DNA of 64,000 bases from contig CM068592.1 in assembly GCA_035048485.1 (NCBI GenBank), forward strand, positions 36,960,001 to 37,024,000, read 5' to 3'. The translations under genes and the position numbers were made by a program. Every line of letters begins with the position of its first letter. Position 1 is the stretch's first letter. Source of the DNA: Pteria penguin. Taxonomy: Eukaryota > Mollusca > Bivalvia > Pterioida > Pteriidae. A model generated the notes under the pieces. That model saw only the letters and a list, made by a program, of their open reading frames with translations, made no database searches and was not told the origin of the DNA. Shown piece after piece: positions 23,786 to 36,400 of this stretch.

Positions 23786-25174
23786 AAAGAAAGGAAAAAT
23801 ACCCCTTCCACACAAGAAACAACTCTCATTACGATTTTGTAAAAGTTGCTATATTAATAATAATTCTTGTAGAGATACACTTTTTCACTTCAAAGGTATG
23901 ATTTTTCTGCAATTTGTATTTGATTTGTATCTTTTTTCCTTTTTCCCTCATTTCTATTCTTTCCCTTTTCTTTGTTTGGGGTTTTTGGGTTTTTTTTAAA
24001 TCTGTAACAGGAGAAATCAGTAAATTATTATGTTCAAGCTGATGACGAACTGCATACTTTTAAGTCTGAGATAAAAATTTTCATACAGTTAAAATTTCAT
24101 ACAATTATAATTTTCAACATATTTATTAATCATTTTCATCTATTATTCATTTTAGCTCCTTCAAATAGAAAACAAACTGAGAAATTTAGAGTTGGAATTT
24201 TAAGGGGGATAACTGGAAAAAAAAACTTGTCGAGAAAATATTACATAACTTCCGTTAAAATTTTATCAAGATTTTGACTTTGATGCTTCGGGTTATAAAA
24301 ATAGAACTAGCTGCGCAGGTGTGCATCATTAATATAACATGAACTTGAAATCTCCTGCACGATAAACGAAGGAAAACGTAGACGTCTGAACAACAGGACA
24401 CAAACATTTTAATTGAAGGAAGTTTGTATGTTTTGTTTTGAGAAAGTTCCCCCTATAATACTGCTATCAAGCCCCTGTTTGTGGAAGGCGTAGTGATAAG
24501 GTTTCGCTCTATAATCTAACATAACTCTCCTATCACGTATTGATGGAGTCAGCTGATCCGGCTAAGTGCTTTTCTGACCCCTTGTATAGCTCCACAAACA
24601 CGAAATTCCTCCGTTACCTTTTCCGGAAACACATGTAAAGCGACGGGCCGTCCCTGGTTTATATTTTACTGATATGGCAAGAAAAACTGCACCGAAAGAC
24701 AAGATTTAGTTGGCAGGTGATGAATAAAGGTTTGAAAGGCGGAGAAGAATTATTTTGTGATTATAATACAATTCGATAAGGTTTCTAAGTAACTCTATAA
24801 AAGGCTGAGTTACAGGACCACAAAGGGTCGAGATTTGACAATTAGGAAGATCAAACTTTCCTTCAGTTGTATTCAGATGGTTGTCAGGATCGCTAATATA
24901 TCTCAATGCAATATATATTTGTAAAACGAGGTTGTCTTGCGTCAGGGAGGTAAAGAAAAATGTATACTCGTTTGTATTTGGTAGTATTTAGGCTATTGTA
25001 GAGGAAGAGAATTAAAATCGGGGCCATTTTGCTATGGACTTCGTATACAACGTCTTTTACAAATATATCGCGAAATGGGATCGTAGTGGCGTACTTTGAG
25101 AAACCAGAACGCCTGAAGCTCAAACCATGTGCTTACTACACCAAGTCTTCTTCAGTGGGAGCTACATTCATTAT
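23786..25174. other. Single-copy AT-rich region
   Basis: T-rich tracts lie at 23900-24000. The frames at 24706-25220 overlap each other on both strands and show no domain. Confidence 0.45.
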
Positions 25175-25262
25175 AACCTTTTATTCCTTGGTCCATAACC
25201 TTTTATTCCTTGGTCCATAACCTTTTATTCCTTGGTCCATAACCTTTTATTCCTTGGTTCAC
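25175..25262. repeat. Short tandem repeat, 22-bp unit, ~4 copies
   Basis: The unit CATAACCTTTTATTCCTTGG plus TC repeats almost perfectly. Confidence 0.95.
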
Positions 25263-25455
25263 AATGCAAGGGAACCGAGTTTTACCCAGTCGGGCTACTT
25301 TATGAAAATGGGTTTTTTTTCTTGTTCATTGAAAAATCTCACTGATGTGTTACAGCAGTACATGTGACCTGACTTTGACATCAGATTATGCCATCATGTA
25401 TAATGGTTTATTTCCTCCTGCTTCCATGTCACACTTCCACTTGGCATAAAGCACC

Positions 25456-26160
25456 AATCAACCAAATCCAAGTATTACGGCCTGATGCTGTATTAAATAC
25501 AACCAATCCAAGTATTACGGCCTGTTACTGTCCTTAACACAACCAATCCAAGTACTACGGCCTGTTACTGTACTAAATACAACCAATCCAAGTATTACGG
25601 CATGTTTCTGTCCTTAACACAGCCAGTCCAAGTATTACGGCCTGTTACTGTCCTTAACACAACCAATCCAAGTATTACGGGCTGTTACTGTACTAAATAC
25701 AACCAATCCGAGTTTTACGGCATGCTACTGTCCTTAACACAACCAATCCAAGTATTACGGCCTGTTACTGTACTAAATACAACCAATCCGAGTTTTACGG
25801 CATGCTACTGTCCTTAACACAACCAATCCAAGTATTACGGCCTGTTACTGTACTAAATACAACCAATCCGAGTTTTACGGCCTGTTACTGTCCTTAACAC
25901 AACCAATCCAAGTATTACGGCCTGTTACTGTACTAAATACAACCAACCCGAGTTTTACGGCATGCTACTGTCCTTAACACAACCAATCCAAGTATTACGG
26001 CCTGTTACTGTATTAAATACAACCAATCCGAGTTTTACGGCCTGTTACTGTCCTTAACACAACCAATCCAAGTATTACGGCCTGTTACTGTACTAAATAC
26101 AACCAATCCGAGTTTTACGGCATGCTACTGTCCTTAACACAACCAATCAAACTATTACGG
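25456..26160. repeat. Minisatellite with 40-bp monomers arranged as 80-bp dimers
   Basis: Two monomer types alternate: one with CTGTACTAAATACAACCAAT and CGAGTTTTACGG, the other with CTGTCCTTAACACAACCAAT and CAAGTATTACGG. The dimer is the unit of homogenisation over most of the array. Confidence 0.95.
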
Positions 26161-26199
26161 ACTTATACTGTACTTAAAACAACCAATCCAAATATTATT

Positions 26200-26395
26200 G
26201 ATTTTTACAGTACTAAACACAGCCAATCTAAGTATTACAGTACTAAACACAGCCAATCTAAGTATTACAGTACTAAACACAGCCAGTCTAAGTATTACAG
26301 TACTAAACACAGCCAATCTAAGTATTACAGTACTAAACACAGCCAATCTAAGTATTACAGTACTAAACACAGCCAGTCTAAGTACTACAGACTTT
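26200..26395. repeat. Minisatellite, 30-bp unit, ~6 copies
   Basis: The unit contains AGTATTACAGTACTAAACAC and AGCCAATCTA. It is a shortened relative of the neighbouring 40-bp monomers: both share AGTATTAC, ACTAAA and CCAATC, so it probably arose from a deleted monomer. Open frames on both strands are artefacts. Confidence 0.95.
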
Positions 26396-26521
26396 AACAC
26401 TACCGAACATAAAGCTGCACGAACTCACCACTGTGTAAATGTAACTTTAAGCGATACGTGACAATATCAGGTTTTTTAATCGTATAAAATCTCTGAAAAA
26501 ATATTTAATGCTGAAGGGAAA

Positions 26522-26703
26522 ACCGTATAATATTTTAATGAGCAGACTTTTCTTCGCTACCTCATCACTGGAAACACACTCGGAGGTTACCAATGTACCA
26601 GCTGGTGAAAAATTCGTATAATATTTTAATGAGCAGGCTTTTCTTCGCTACTTCATCACTGGAAACACACTCGGAGGTTACCAATTTACCAGCTGGTGCA
26701 AAC
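26522..26703. repeat. Tandem duplication, 91-bp unit, 2 copies
   Basis: CGTATAATATTTTAATGAGC starts at 26524 and 26615, and the copies differ at a few sites. Just right, at about 26718-26770, a 27-bp string containing TCATGGTTTGCTGTACCTAT is also doubled. Confidence 0.93.
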
Positions 26704-28456
26704 ATCCAGTAGCGATATGTAGTCATGGTTTGCTGTACCTATATTTGTCATGGTTTGCTGTACCTATATCTCTCCGTAATTGTCTTGAATGCTTCTCTAC
26801 ACAGATTTCGCATCTTTCATTAATCTTGCATAAGTTCGGGAGTCTGTCATTTTGACAGTTCCTTTTCAATCGTGCTGTATTTATAATGTCCTATTAATGC
26901 GGAGGGATCGATGGTCGGCCAATGTGTTTGTATAAAGTGACAAGGCAATTAGACGATGGAAATATGTGTTTTAGCCAAATGTTTTCCTTTGTGAATTTGA
27001 TTTATGATTTTCAGGGTTTCCTGATACTGTTCCATATATAAGAGCAGAGAGAAGACTGAAAGGTATCAATAGATACTGGTGAGAGGGAACGCGACTAAAA
27101 CTAATGCAATCACAGATGATTATATCGTATCGACAACGAGGATTATCCCGCTAGGAGTCGCATCAACCAGCAGATTATTGCGTGCGAATAAAAGAGTTTC
27201 CATGTTCAATCCTAATCCCCCTTCCTTACTGATTAAACGAGTGTGCCAAGTTTTACTTCCTATTTTTTTTTTCAAAAAATGATTCATAATTCTTCTTTAG
27301 TATATTAGCAGGTGAGGTGTATGCTTATATCCAAATGTTACCCCTTCCCCACCCTTTCCTCTATTAATTACTATCCTCATATGGAAACTTTAAAAAAAAT
27401 CAACATGTGTGGTAAACGGAAATAATTATGCTGAAATTTCAAAAATCACTGCTCAAAAATGTTAATACAGACTGACTTGGGTTTGTAATTAAGATAATTT
27501 GCGCGAGTTTAGGTGAGTGCACTTTATTCTGTCGTTATCTAATTGGACTTGATTTATAACCGCCTTTTTGTTCACATAGACGAGGTACCTCTCCGCGTTT
27601 CTATACACCCGAATGCCCCGTATTGACTCAAGGTTTCTGTCACTTTCATTTTAAGATAGCTATCAGACGAGAACTTGATCATACACCCTGATTCAGAATA
27701 CTGCGGAGAAGGTGGAATGGAAAGAGTGATATTACGGATCACCTGGGTCAGTTTTAGCCGGATATTACACATTATCTCACTGTTAAGCATTTCAGTGACA
27801 CGGACGGGGATCTGATGGTGGTGTTTGCTCTGTTCTAGCAATAGAGTTATCATCTGATTTTAAGATTTTATTTACATATGTAGTAACGTTAGTATTTGGT
27901 CTGCTCATGCTTTGATTGTTTACCTCTTCGCAAGCGTCTTCAGTAAGGACAACTAAGATTCCTGGACATGGGTCAAGAGATGTTCGAACCCTGGATTTTC
28001 TGCAAGACCTCTCTTAGGATGCGCCGGGCATTGACATTACTATCAGTAGTGATTTTGGAAGGCTCATACTTAAGCATAAAAAACCCCAAATGAACAATTA
28101 TAATAAGCACCAAATCAAACAAGAGAGAGGTATCTTAAGTTACACAAAATGAAGGGAGACCATGGTCTATAATTACACAGTCTTTGTAAATGAAAAAAAA
28201 ATATGCAAGAACGAATTAGCAAACAAATACAGTTTTAGACGGAGTTTTACGTGGTAAACTGTCTATACAAATTGGAGGGGAGTGAGACACACCGACCAGA
28301 GTATAACGCTCTCGTACATTTCGCTCAGATAACATCAGAAAATCTGCTACAAATATCCAGCTGAAATCTTGTGCACTTTTCGTTAACATTAATACTTCGA
28401 CAAATTCAATGTTAATAGCCAACTGAAATAGTTTTATCATAATATAATATAATATA

Positions 28457-28457
<1 letters not shown>
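26704..28457. other. Single-copy region with one exon-like frame
   Basis: Apart from the frame at 27572-27853, nothing is recognised. A second minus-strand frame at 28216-28440 has ordinary composition but no known domain. Confidence 0.4.
27572..27853 (-). CDS. Candidate exon or small ORF, unrecognised (93 aa)
   Basis: The frame runs from ATG 27851-27853 to TGA near 27572. Its composition is protein-like and more GC-balanced than its surroundings, with segments such as IPVRVTEMLNSEIM and SESGCMIKFSSDSYLKMKV. There is no signal peptide, membrane segment or repeat. A weak acceptor-like AAAATCAG sits just before the ATG. I recognise no family. It may be an exon of an unseen gene, an old transposon fragment or chance. 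Confidence 0.25.
   Translation of the reverse strand: MITLLLEQSKHHHQIPVRVTEMLNSEIMCNIRLKLTQVIRNITLSIPPSPQYSESGCMIKFSSDSYLKMKVTETLSQYGAFGCIETRRGTSSM

Positions 28458-28546
<89 letters not shown>
28458..28546. repeat. (AT)n microsatellite, 89 bp
   Basis: Uninterrupted AT dinucleotides. Confidence 0.98.
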
Positions 28547-28549
<3 letters not shown>

Positions 28550-29491
28550 GGAAAACTGGGGATTTAGCATGGAGAATTGGGTATCATATACACGAATATG
28601 TTCTAATCAAAGTTCAAGACAAATGAAAAGAAGTTTATCAGTAGATGCGTAATGCACATAGGTAGTGTATGTCAACAAGTAGGGGGAGGGGGTTGTAAAA
28701 TTAATATATATTATATAAGCCATGCATACATGTGACATAATACAGTATGCTGTAATCTGGCGAGCATTTGCTCGGGTATATTACCTATATACTGTAACAT
28801 AATACAATGTGTACGGCAGCTAAGGGTATTTACGTGGAAGACTTTAAACCATATCCCAGTCTATGTTATCATGTTTTAATCTTTAGTTTTAAGAGACCCG
28901 ATAACGGCATAGGTATTGTTGGAATTAAAATACACACATTCACGCTGTTCGATTGTTTATTGAGCTTTTGTAAAATAATTGAAAAGCTTTAGTAATTTTG
29001 ACAATTTAAAAGTTTACCATACCATAGAAAATTAGCGCTGACACGAAAAGGCTATCGTCAACACAACCGGGGTAGACGTTCGCCGGGATTGTCGACGCCA
29101 CCGGAATAAAAGGAGGCCGTTATCAGTTTGTCCATCTAGTGAGAGCTAATAGCTAGTGTTAAGCCGGCCAGTGAAGGAGTCAGGGCGTCGGTGGGATTAG
29201 ATGGAAGGGAGCTTTTAATAGAAGTGATGACTGTTCACGAACGAGAGTTGTAATGTAAAAGGTGTTTACTGTCGTCATGGAATGTCAGTCAACCAGAATT
29301 ATCGACACAGGCCCAGGGCGCAGATCCAGAAATTTTGTCGAAAAAAAAGGAAGGAGGGGGTTCATCACTGACCGGGTTTTTTCTCAGAGGAGCAAAGAAT
29401 GTCGTGGGATTTAAATTTTCTATTTTACAAGAAGGGCGCAATCACCTTGTCGAATCTCAGAGTAGATTGAATACCGGTGGTCCAGTCTCTA
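28547..29491. other. Single-copy region with a GC-richer patch
   Basis: Around 29050-29240 the sequence is richer in G+C and CpG (CCGGGGTAGACGTTCGCCGG) than its surroundings. No open frame or splice signal gives it a function. Confidence 0.4.
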
Positions 29492-29524
29492 CCCCCCCCC
29501 CCCCACACACACACACACACACCC
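29492..29524. repeat. C13 run followed by (AC)n
   Basis: Compound low-complexity tract. A C-run with (AC)n recurs at 31003-31035. Confidence 0.97.
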
Positions 29525-29710
29525 CCGTTCCTCGATAATCGCAATGTAGTAGCAAAATGTGGAAAAGCTTGCCAGCGTAACTGAGTACTATTTTGGATTA
29601 TGTATGACATCATTCATTCATCAGTATAAGGTTACTGACGAGTTATCAACCCTCGCAGTTTATTGATAGCTACTTACAGTGTAGACTGTAGACATCTTAG
29701 TAGTCTGTAC

Positions 29711-30020
29711 TTCCGAACAAGCATCGGGACGGAGACGGCTTCTGTGGTCTAGGCCTACACTTCCGTACGAGCATCGGGACGGAGACGGCTTTTATGGTCT
29801 GTACTTTCGTACGAGCCACGGGACGGAGACGGCTTTTATGGTCTGTACTTCCGTACGAGCCACGGGACGGAGACGGCTTTTATGGTCTGTACTTCCGTGC
29901 GAGCTACTGGACGGAGATGGCTTTTATGGTCTAGGCCTATACTTCCGTGCGAGCCACGGGACGGAGACGGCTTTTATGGTCTGTACTGTCGTATGAGAAT
30001 CGGGTCGGAGACGGCTTTTA
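29711..30020. repeat. Minisatellite, 44/50-bp unit, ~7 copies
   Basis: Units contain TTCCGTACGAGC, then GGGACGGAGACGGCTTTTAT. A 6-bp AGGCCT-type insertion makes some units 50 bp. The G+C content is high for the window. Confidence 0.93.
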
Positions 30021-31187
30021 TGAAGCTTCTTGTCCTGTCTTGTGATTGATATGTAAATCAAAACGCCAACAATGGCTAAAAGGGTAGGGTGTATATTATT
30101 TTAACTACGTTTAAGGCGATCAGACCCCGTTGTGTGATGAGGCTTTGGAGTAAAAATATTTCCAAGGACTGTTGTTCGATTCTTCCATTAACACACAATT
30201 TTGGTAATGAATCGTGTCATGCCTACATGTTAAGTACCATGTTGATTGTGCAATGGCTTACACTGCTTCAGGTAGATCCGCCCAAGTTTCTATTTCTATA
30301 TGCTCACATCCCTTGCCCCCCCCCCCCCCCCCCCTCGCAAAAAGATTTCAGTATCTTGTCCATGTATATGGGTTTCTTTTTGCAATCTTTATTATATCAT
30401 AGTCATTTTCACGTATTTTCCTCTTCTTTCTTCTGACTTTCTCATATTATTTATGTAATCTTGAACAGTAAATTTCGGGGATCCTGACAGACTGAGAAAA
30501 ACTGCAATTCCGACCATCCGCAATGTAATGAAGTTAATCAAGCGAGAGCCAAAGACGAGTGTTCCTAATTATGTCTCTTCCAAACCGTGTTTGAAGTTTA
30601 ATTTTCATCACTGCATCTTGTTTCATAAATCAAAATCAAAATTCCGGGACCAAACTTTTCTGTTTTTACAAACCTTGTGTTTTCAGGTCTGGTTATTATG
30701 CAGTGATGAATGCAGTCGTCGACATCGAAGGTTAAATAGGATTTAACACAATGCATAAATATGATTTATATAAATATGTAATAGAGTATTTGTGTTTCAT
30801 CAGATGCGTATTTCTGTCAATAAATCTGTATCAACGGTTGTGAAAACACAGAGAAAGCAGTATAATGAAATCCGTGAAACTTTTAAAAAGAAGCGAGAAT
30901 GGAAGAATGTAACAAAGAGCTTGAGCGGAAGAATGAAGAATACATCGTCGTCTTATATCCCTACCCAAGGAATGTTTCTGGACCAGGCAAATAGATGTAA
31001 CTCCCCCCCCCCCCCCCCACACACACACACACACTCACATTCTCTTTTCTATCAGATTGTCTCAAATTCTCAAATGACGGGTATAAGACCATCTTTGTAA
31101 AAAGAAAAAAAAAAACAAATAAAGAAACAAACAAAACCCCAAAACACTGAGCGCTTATTGTCGTAATTACTCTATAAAATACCTGTA
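30021..31187. other. Single-copy spacer with two long C-runs
   Basis: C-runs lie at 30316-30334 and 31003-31018, the second continuing into (AC)n. The frame at 30792-31100 has no known domain and runs into that tract. Confidence 0.5.
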
Positions 31188-31265
31188 TCCACCTCATCTC
31201 TAAATTGTTTGCTGGATCCACCTCATCCCTAAATTGTTTGCTGGATCCACCTCATCCTTATAATT
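31188..31265. repeat. Short tandem repeat, ~30-bp unit, 2-3 copies
   Basis: CCACCTCATCCCTAAATTGT followed by TTGCTGGAT repeats with minor changes. Confidence 0.9.
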
Positions 31266-31987
31266 TTTCTAATGTTTTCTTAAGAATTTGCCGGATCTGC
31301 CCCTTTTGTCTTTTTTTTTTCAACGTTCAGAGCTTCTGATTTCAATCTTAGAATTTGTCTTTACAGAAGTTCACCTCAGAAATGTAGACTACATCAGATA
31401 CAGTCTGGTATAACCGAGCACGTGCTCCGATAAAAACTTATGTTTTCCATCAATCAAGTGCAAGGTGGAAATGGGATACATAATAAAAACAGATTAGTGT
31501 GGACGTTGTGAAGATATGTGTATGTATTCTTACATACTCTGAGGTCAGCAAAGAGATAGACAAAAAGTGATGATACATAGAAATGAAAATGACCACTTAC
31601 TAAAGGTCATCGTATGGCCAGAAGTATAATATACTACACGTATTCAGAAATTCAGATCCCGTCTTCAAAATGAAAAAGAAGAATGGCATAATGAAATACT
31701 TAAATAGAATAAGTGTCATATTGACGTTATCTAATGGGTTTTGTGGACAAAGGGACAAGTACACAGGTTCAAGATGCCCTTTGTTGTCATCATATTGATG
31801 AACAGATTTTAATGTTTGATACAAATGACCGTTAATTGAAGGATTTTATAGACAGTGTTGCAATAAAATATACAAGGCTAAAGTTGCGTACAATAATCAT
31901 CAAAATAACGAAAAATGGTTATTTTACATAGAAATGACCGCCATTCATGGGTTAATTATAAAACCTATATACTATACACATAAAACA
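31266..31987. other. Single-copy AT-rich spacer
   Basis: Nothing recognised. Confidence 0.5.
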
Positions 31988-32039
31988 TCTTTATTTATTT
32001 ATTTATTTATTTATTTTATTTATTTATTTTTTTTTTTTT
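31988..32039. repeat. (TTTA)n plus T-run
   Basis: Tetranucleotide run ending in a run of T. Confidence 0.97.
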
Positions 32040-32154
32040 GGTGTAAAATCAGTAAAGCACTATAGAACACGTCCACGAACCTATCTCCACGTGAAGCTGA
32101 CTTATTTATCTGCTTGCTTAAATGTTATATCTCAATGAAATAAATGTCATCATA

Positions 32155-32330
32155 GAAAGCCTACGGCACTACATAGAGGCGACCATGAAACCTACGGCAC
32201 TACATAGAGGCGACCATGAAACCTACGTCACTACATAGATGCGACCATGAAACCTACGTCACTACATAGAGGCGACCATGAAGCACGGTAAAGCCTACGT
32301 CACTATATAGAGGCAACCATGAAGCTCGGT
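32155..32330. repeat. Minisatellite, 31-bp unit, ~5 copies
   Basis: CTACGGCACTACATAGAGGC starts at 32161 and 32192. Later copies change GGCAC to GTCAC and are slightly longer. Confidence 0.93.
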
Positions 32331-33166
32331 AAACCAAAACTAATGTCTAAACTGTATTATTCTTATAAAGTGGAAACAAGATGCATGGGCGTCTATATCG
32401 TTTTTATTCTAATTTTTCCCTTTTTGAATAATACCAGCCTATAAATCCTCGGAGTGTAGAGGAAAGAAGACAAAATCTCAATTACTGCAAGATTTTGAAA
32501 ATAGATATTTTCAAAACTTCCTAATACAGACAGTTCAAAAGAAAATAGCTTGGATATAAAATTCATCCTAACAGTGCCACAGGAAATGTAAGCCTCAATC
32601 TATTTCCTTCATAGAATTTATTAAAACTATTTTTATGTTTTCGCTGACGGCGCCTTACTTCTTTGCTTCCTCTCCGTCAATTTTTGCTAATGTTCCCTAC
32701 ACAAAGAGCAGAATATTTTCATAATAATTAGTAATAATTCGAACTAATTCTGCCTACCATTTTGACATGCTATTAATTTGTATAAACTTGTATGAAATCA
32801 AGCGTTGTGCCACCAGTCGCTTATCCGGGGTATGTAAAATACGAAACCGAAGACTACTAACTAATTGGTGTTTAATAATTCATACACGGAGCCCTGGGAC
32901 AGGAAACACGTCGATATTCATCCCAGTCTTAATTCAAACAAAGAATTATTACCATAAACGTGCTGATTGTGTCGCACAATAATTTACATGATAATAGGCT
33001 ATGAGCTTAACAAGACCACTAGCATTGTCTTTCTGTCCGTCTGCTTGTCTCTTTCTTATCGTCAAATGTTTGAACGTAATACTAAACAAATTAAGTTGTC
33101 TACCACTTTCTACACCTACTACGCATTTTCAAATGATTGAATGTCTGTCTGTGTGTCGGCTCTTAT

Positions 33167-33168
<2 letters not shown>
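32331..33168. other. Single-copy AT-rich spacer
   Basis: Nothing recognised. Confidence 0.5.
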
Positions 33169-33249
<81 letters not shown>

Positions 33250-33300
33250 GTCGGAAAATTATCAACGGGGCTATAATATATATATAACAGACTTTCAGTT

Positions 33301-33396
<96 letters not shown>

Positions 33397-33407
33397 TGAA
33401 AGTCTGT
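33169..33407. repeat. Paired (AT)n tracts with palindromic flanks
   Basis: Two long AT tracts (33169-33244 and 33309-33393) are separated by 64 bp. The second is enclosed by ACAGACTTTCAGTTTA (33287-33302) and its near-perfect reverse complement TAAATTGAAAGTCTGT (33392-33407). The whole block could extrude as a cruciform. Confidence 0.93.
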
Positions 33408-36400
33408 CTGTCTTTTAAAATTATCGTCAGTGTGTCTCTTTTATCTTTACCTCACTCCCTACTGTTTCAGTGTCAGTGTGCCGTTATGAAACAAAGTTTT
33501 ATGTGATTGTCTATACGAACGAATCTCTTTTTACCCATTCATTCATTCATTCATTCATTCATAGAGTAATCTTTATCCTTGCTTCACATATATAACCAAT
33601 TTCACAACTGTTACTAATAAAACTGATTTCTTTCCCGCTTTCTTGCGATAAACAAAATTATCGATCATCCACCCAATTTGCAGCAAAGATCCTTACAATG
33701 TATTACCACGGAGCATATAGGACAATCAGAAGTAAAAATATAGACCCAATTTACCGCGTTAGAAGCCATTTTATCGTGCATTATGGGAAAATTATCACCG
33801 GGGCTTTAATTAGCTAAGAACGATGGCGTCGCTGCACGATGGAGTTTGAACGTTTGTCGATTTCTGAAAGAGGATGCCTGGGGATTTAGTGAGGCCGACA
33901 TTTCATGTCATAAGTAATTTTTGTGATTTGTGTCTAGATTACTGAGCTCAGATTCTCGGAGCTATATGACGTGCTGTGACGCCATCTTGGCTACCAGGGA
34001 CTATACGATATTACACTACTACTTACCCTCAGTCGCCAGAGGGATGGTCAGTTTGTTTAATCGTCCGGAGGCGGACATAAGAGCTGTAGCAATGTGATAT
34101 GTCGTCTGAATTCATAACTGCCTCTATGTCTGTTCGCTTTGATTCATACAATAATGGGGTCTATAAACTTTTATTGTGATTTCAGTTTTGTTTCATTACT
34201 GAGGCGTACATAAGCGTCGTATAGGTAGTTGGGTCAAAACGGATTCAATCTCTCCATATTCTACGCCATACAAAACTTAAACAATAGTATAAACAGTTAA
34301 TAGTGTTGTAATTTTTGCTTATCGCTGATTGTGTCGCTGTTTTGATGTTACTGTGTTCGGGGTACTTTACCCATTAGGCTGATATTGTTGTATTAACATG
34401 ACGTCGACGACGACGCCGGCGACGACGACGACGATGATGATGATATTTTTGAGTTGTGTGCTAGCGATATCACGTTTTGATAATTGATTACAGTTAAGTA
34501 TGATGTTCCTGTTTATGAAGGGGAACATAGATACTATAGCGCACTTAAAGTGCGTAACACTGAAGTTACTAGTAAAGATTAATGGTGTTCTGGTCTAGTT
34601 TTTATATCATGTATAACATGATCGCTTATATATAAAATCATTCTGAATTTATAGTCTATGAAAAATAAATACATAAATAATGGAAAATTCTAAATATAGA
34701 TTAAATGTCGAAATGGTTTCTATTTTCAATGTTTTATATAGTGAAAACATTTCTAGACAAAGTTCAATTTCTAATTGATGTGACTTGGAACGTTAAAGAA
34801 AGTAAATCTTAGCACAAAGTAATTCGTTCTAGTGAAAATAAATCTGAAGCAATTTGTCATCAGATGTGCGAATTTTTAAGTTGTTTAAAAATATGATGTT
34901 CAAATTAAATATGTGTTAAATGGCTTTTTCCATAAGACTAATTTTGCACAATATCACAGCGCATTACTGAAAAGTTTTAACCGAAATTCGTTTTAAAACC
35001 ATGTAAAATTTAAGGTTATAGCACCCAGTTAAGAAATTTGATAAGAGTGTTGGATAAACTTAGGCAATAATGCAACACAGTAAATGTCAGTTTATAATTG
35101 AAAAGTGTTAAGAAAAGTCAACTTTATGGCTGTAATCTCTTAAAAGGAGCCCTAAGCATTGCTTTGTTGGGGATAAATATACAAAAGAGAGACACCCAGC
35201 CCATTATAGAGAAAATATTAAGAAAACAGCAAGGCGCGTGGCTCTATTGAAAACACTATATATTAAGGGAATACCTGATATGGTATAAAGAAAAATCATA
35301 CTGTGAAAATTGGTTTATTTATCGCGGTTAAATACTGCGTAAACGGCATGAAAATATCATTGACTTAATATAGAGGGATTATGATACAAACAAAATACAT
35401 TTAATAAAAGTTTAAGGAGAGTGGGAAAAGTTAGAAGTGAAAAAAGAGGAGGTCTTGATATGTGACTTTCCCGAAAATGAAGAAATTTTGGTTTACCCTC
35501 GTTTGAACTGCCATATTACTAGACATGGCATAATACAGGAGTTCCATAAGAGAAGAGTGTTGGGAAAACATTCTTTAAGTTTTAAGTTCATATAAAACTC
35601 ATTTCATTAATTTTTTTCAGCGACATGAAATTACTTACAGAAATTAAGTAAAATAAAAGACAATAAGTGATTATTAGATATTGAACGACTGAGCTTATTT
35701 CAAGGTACAGTCTATCCTGTAAAGTTTACTGTTTTACTTTGAAACAGATTATACTGAAGGATCTAATCAGACCATTTTTCTAAGTTTATTATTTATATGT
35801 ATATAGGTAAATGCCTATACTGGGAGATGCGTGGAAAATACATTATAAATGATTTCACTCCAGGCACTTTACAACCTTGGCCGTTATCGGTTTTTATTGT
35901 TAAATATTCAGTCATTCATGGAATTTATGACACACAAATTGAGATGTCAAATTTACTGAATTTAAGATATAAATTCATAGTCTTGTTTTATTTGGAAGCT
36001 TTTTGAGGAAGAATTTTGTCAATTACAGTCAGAAAAACATAATATTAATATTACATGGCAGCTTTGAGATTTTTGTTGACGATGGAGAGGGTAAAGTGAT
36101 TTTGTTTTGGAGATACGTTTTACTATATTTATCGATTACCTATGTTCATAATGATGAACGCAAATCTGTATCCATGTACATTTATTTTAACATACATAAA
36201 TGAATAGCATTTGTAAGAAGTTACAGTTACTCTTTCTACCATAGGGTAGGAAATTTGTGAATTCCGTGAAATCCACATTTTTCATTGAATGCAAGTAACG
36301 ATGACATTAAGAAAAGTATACAAATGAATATTGTCATGAAATCAACATTTTACAATTTCAGCAAGTAATGCTGAACAGATATACAATACTCAGGAAGGGA

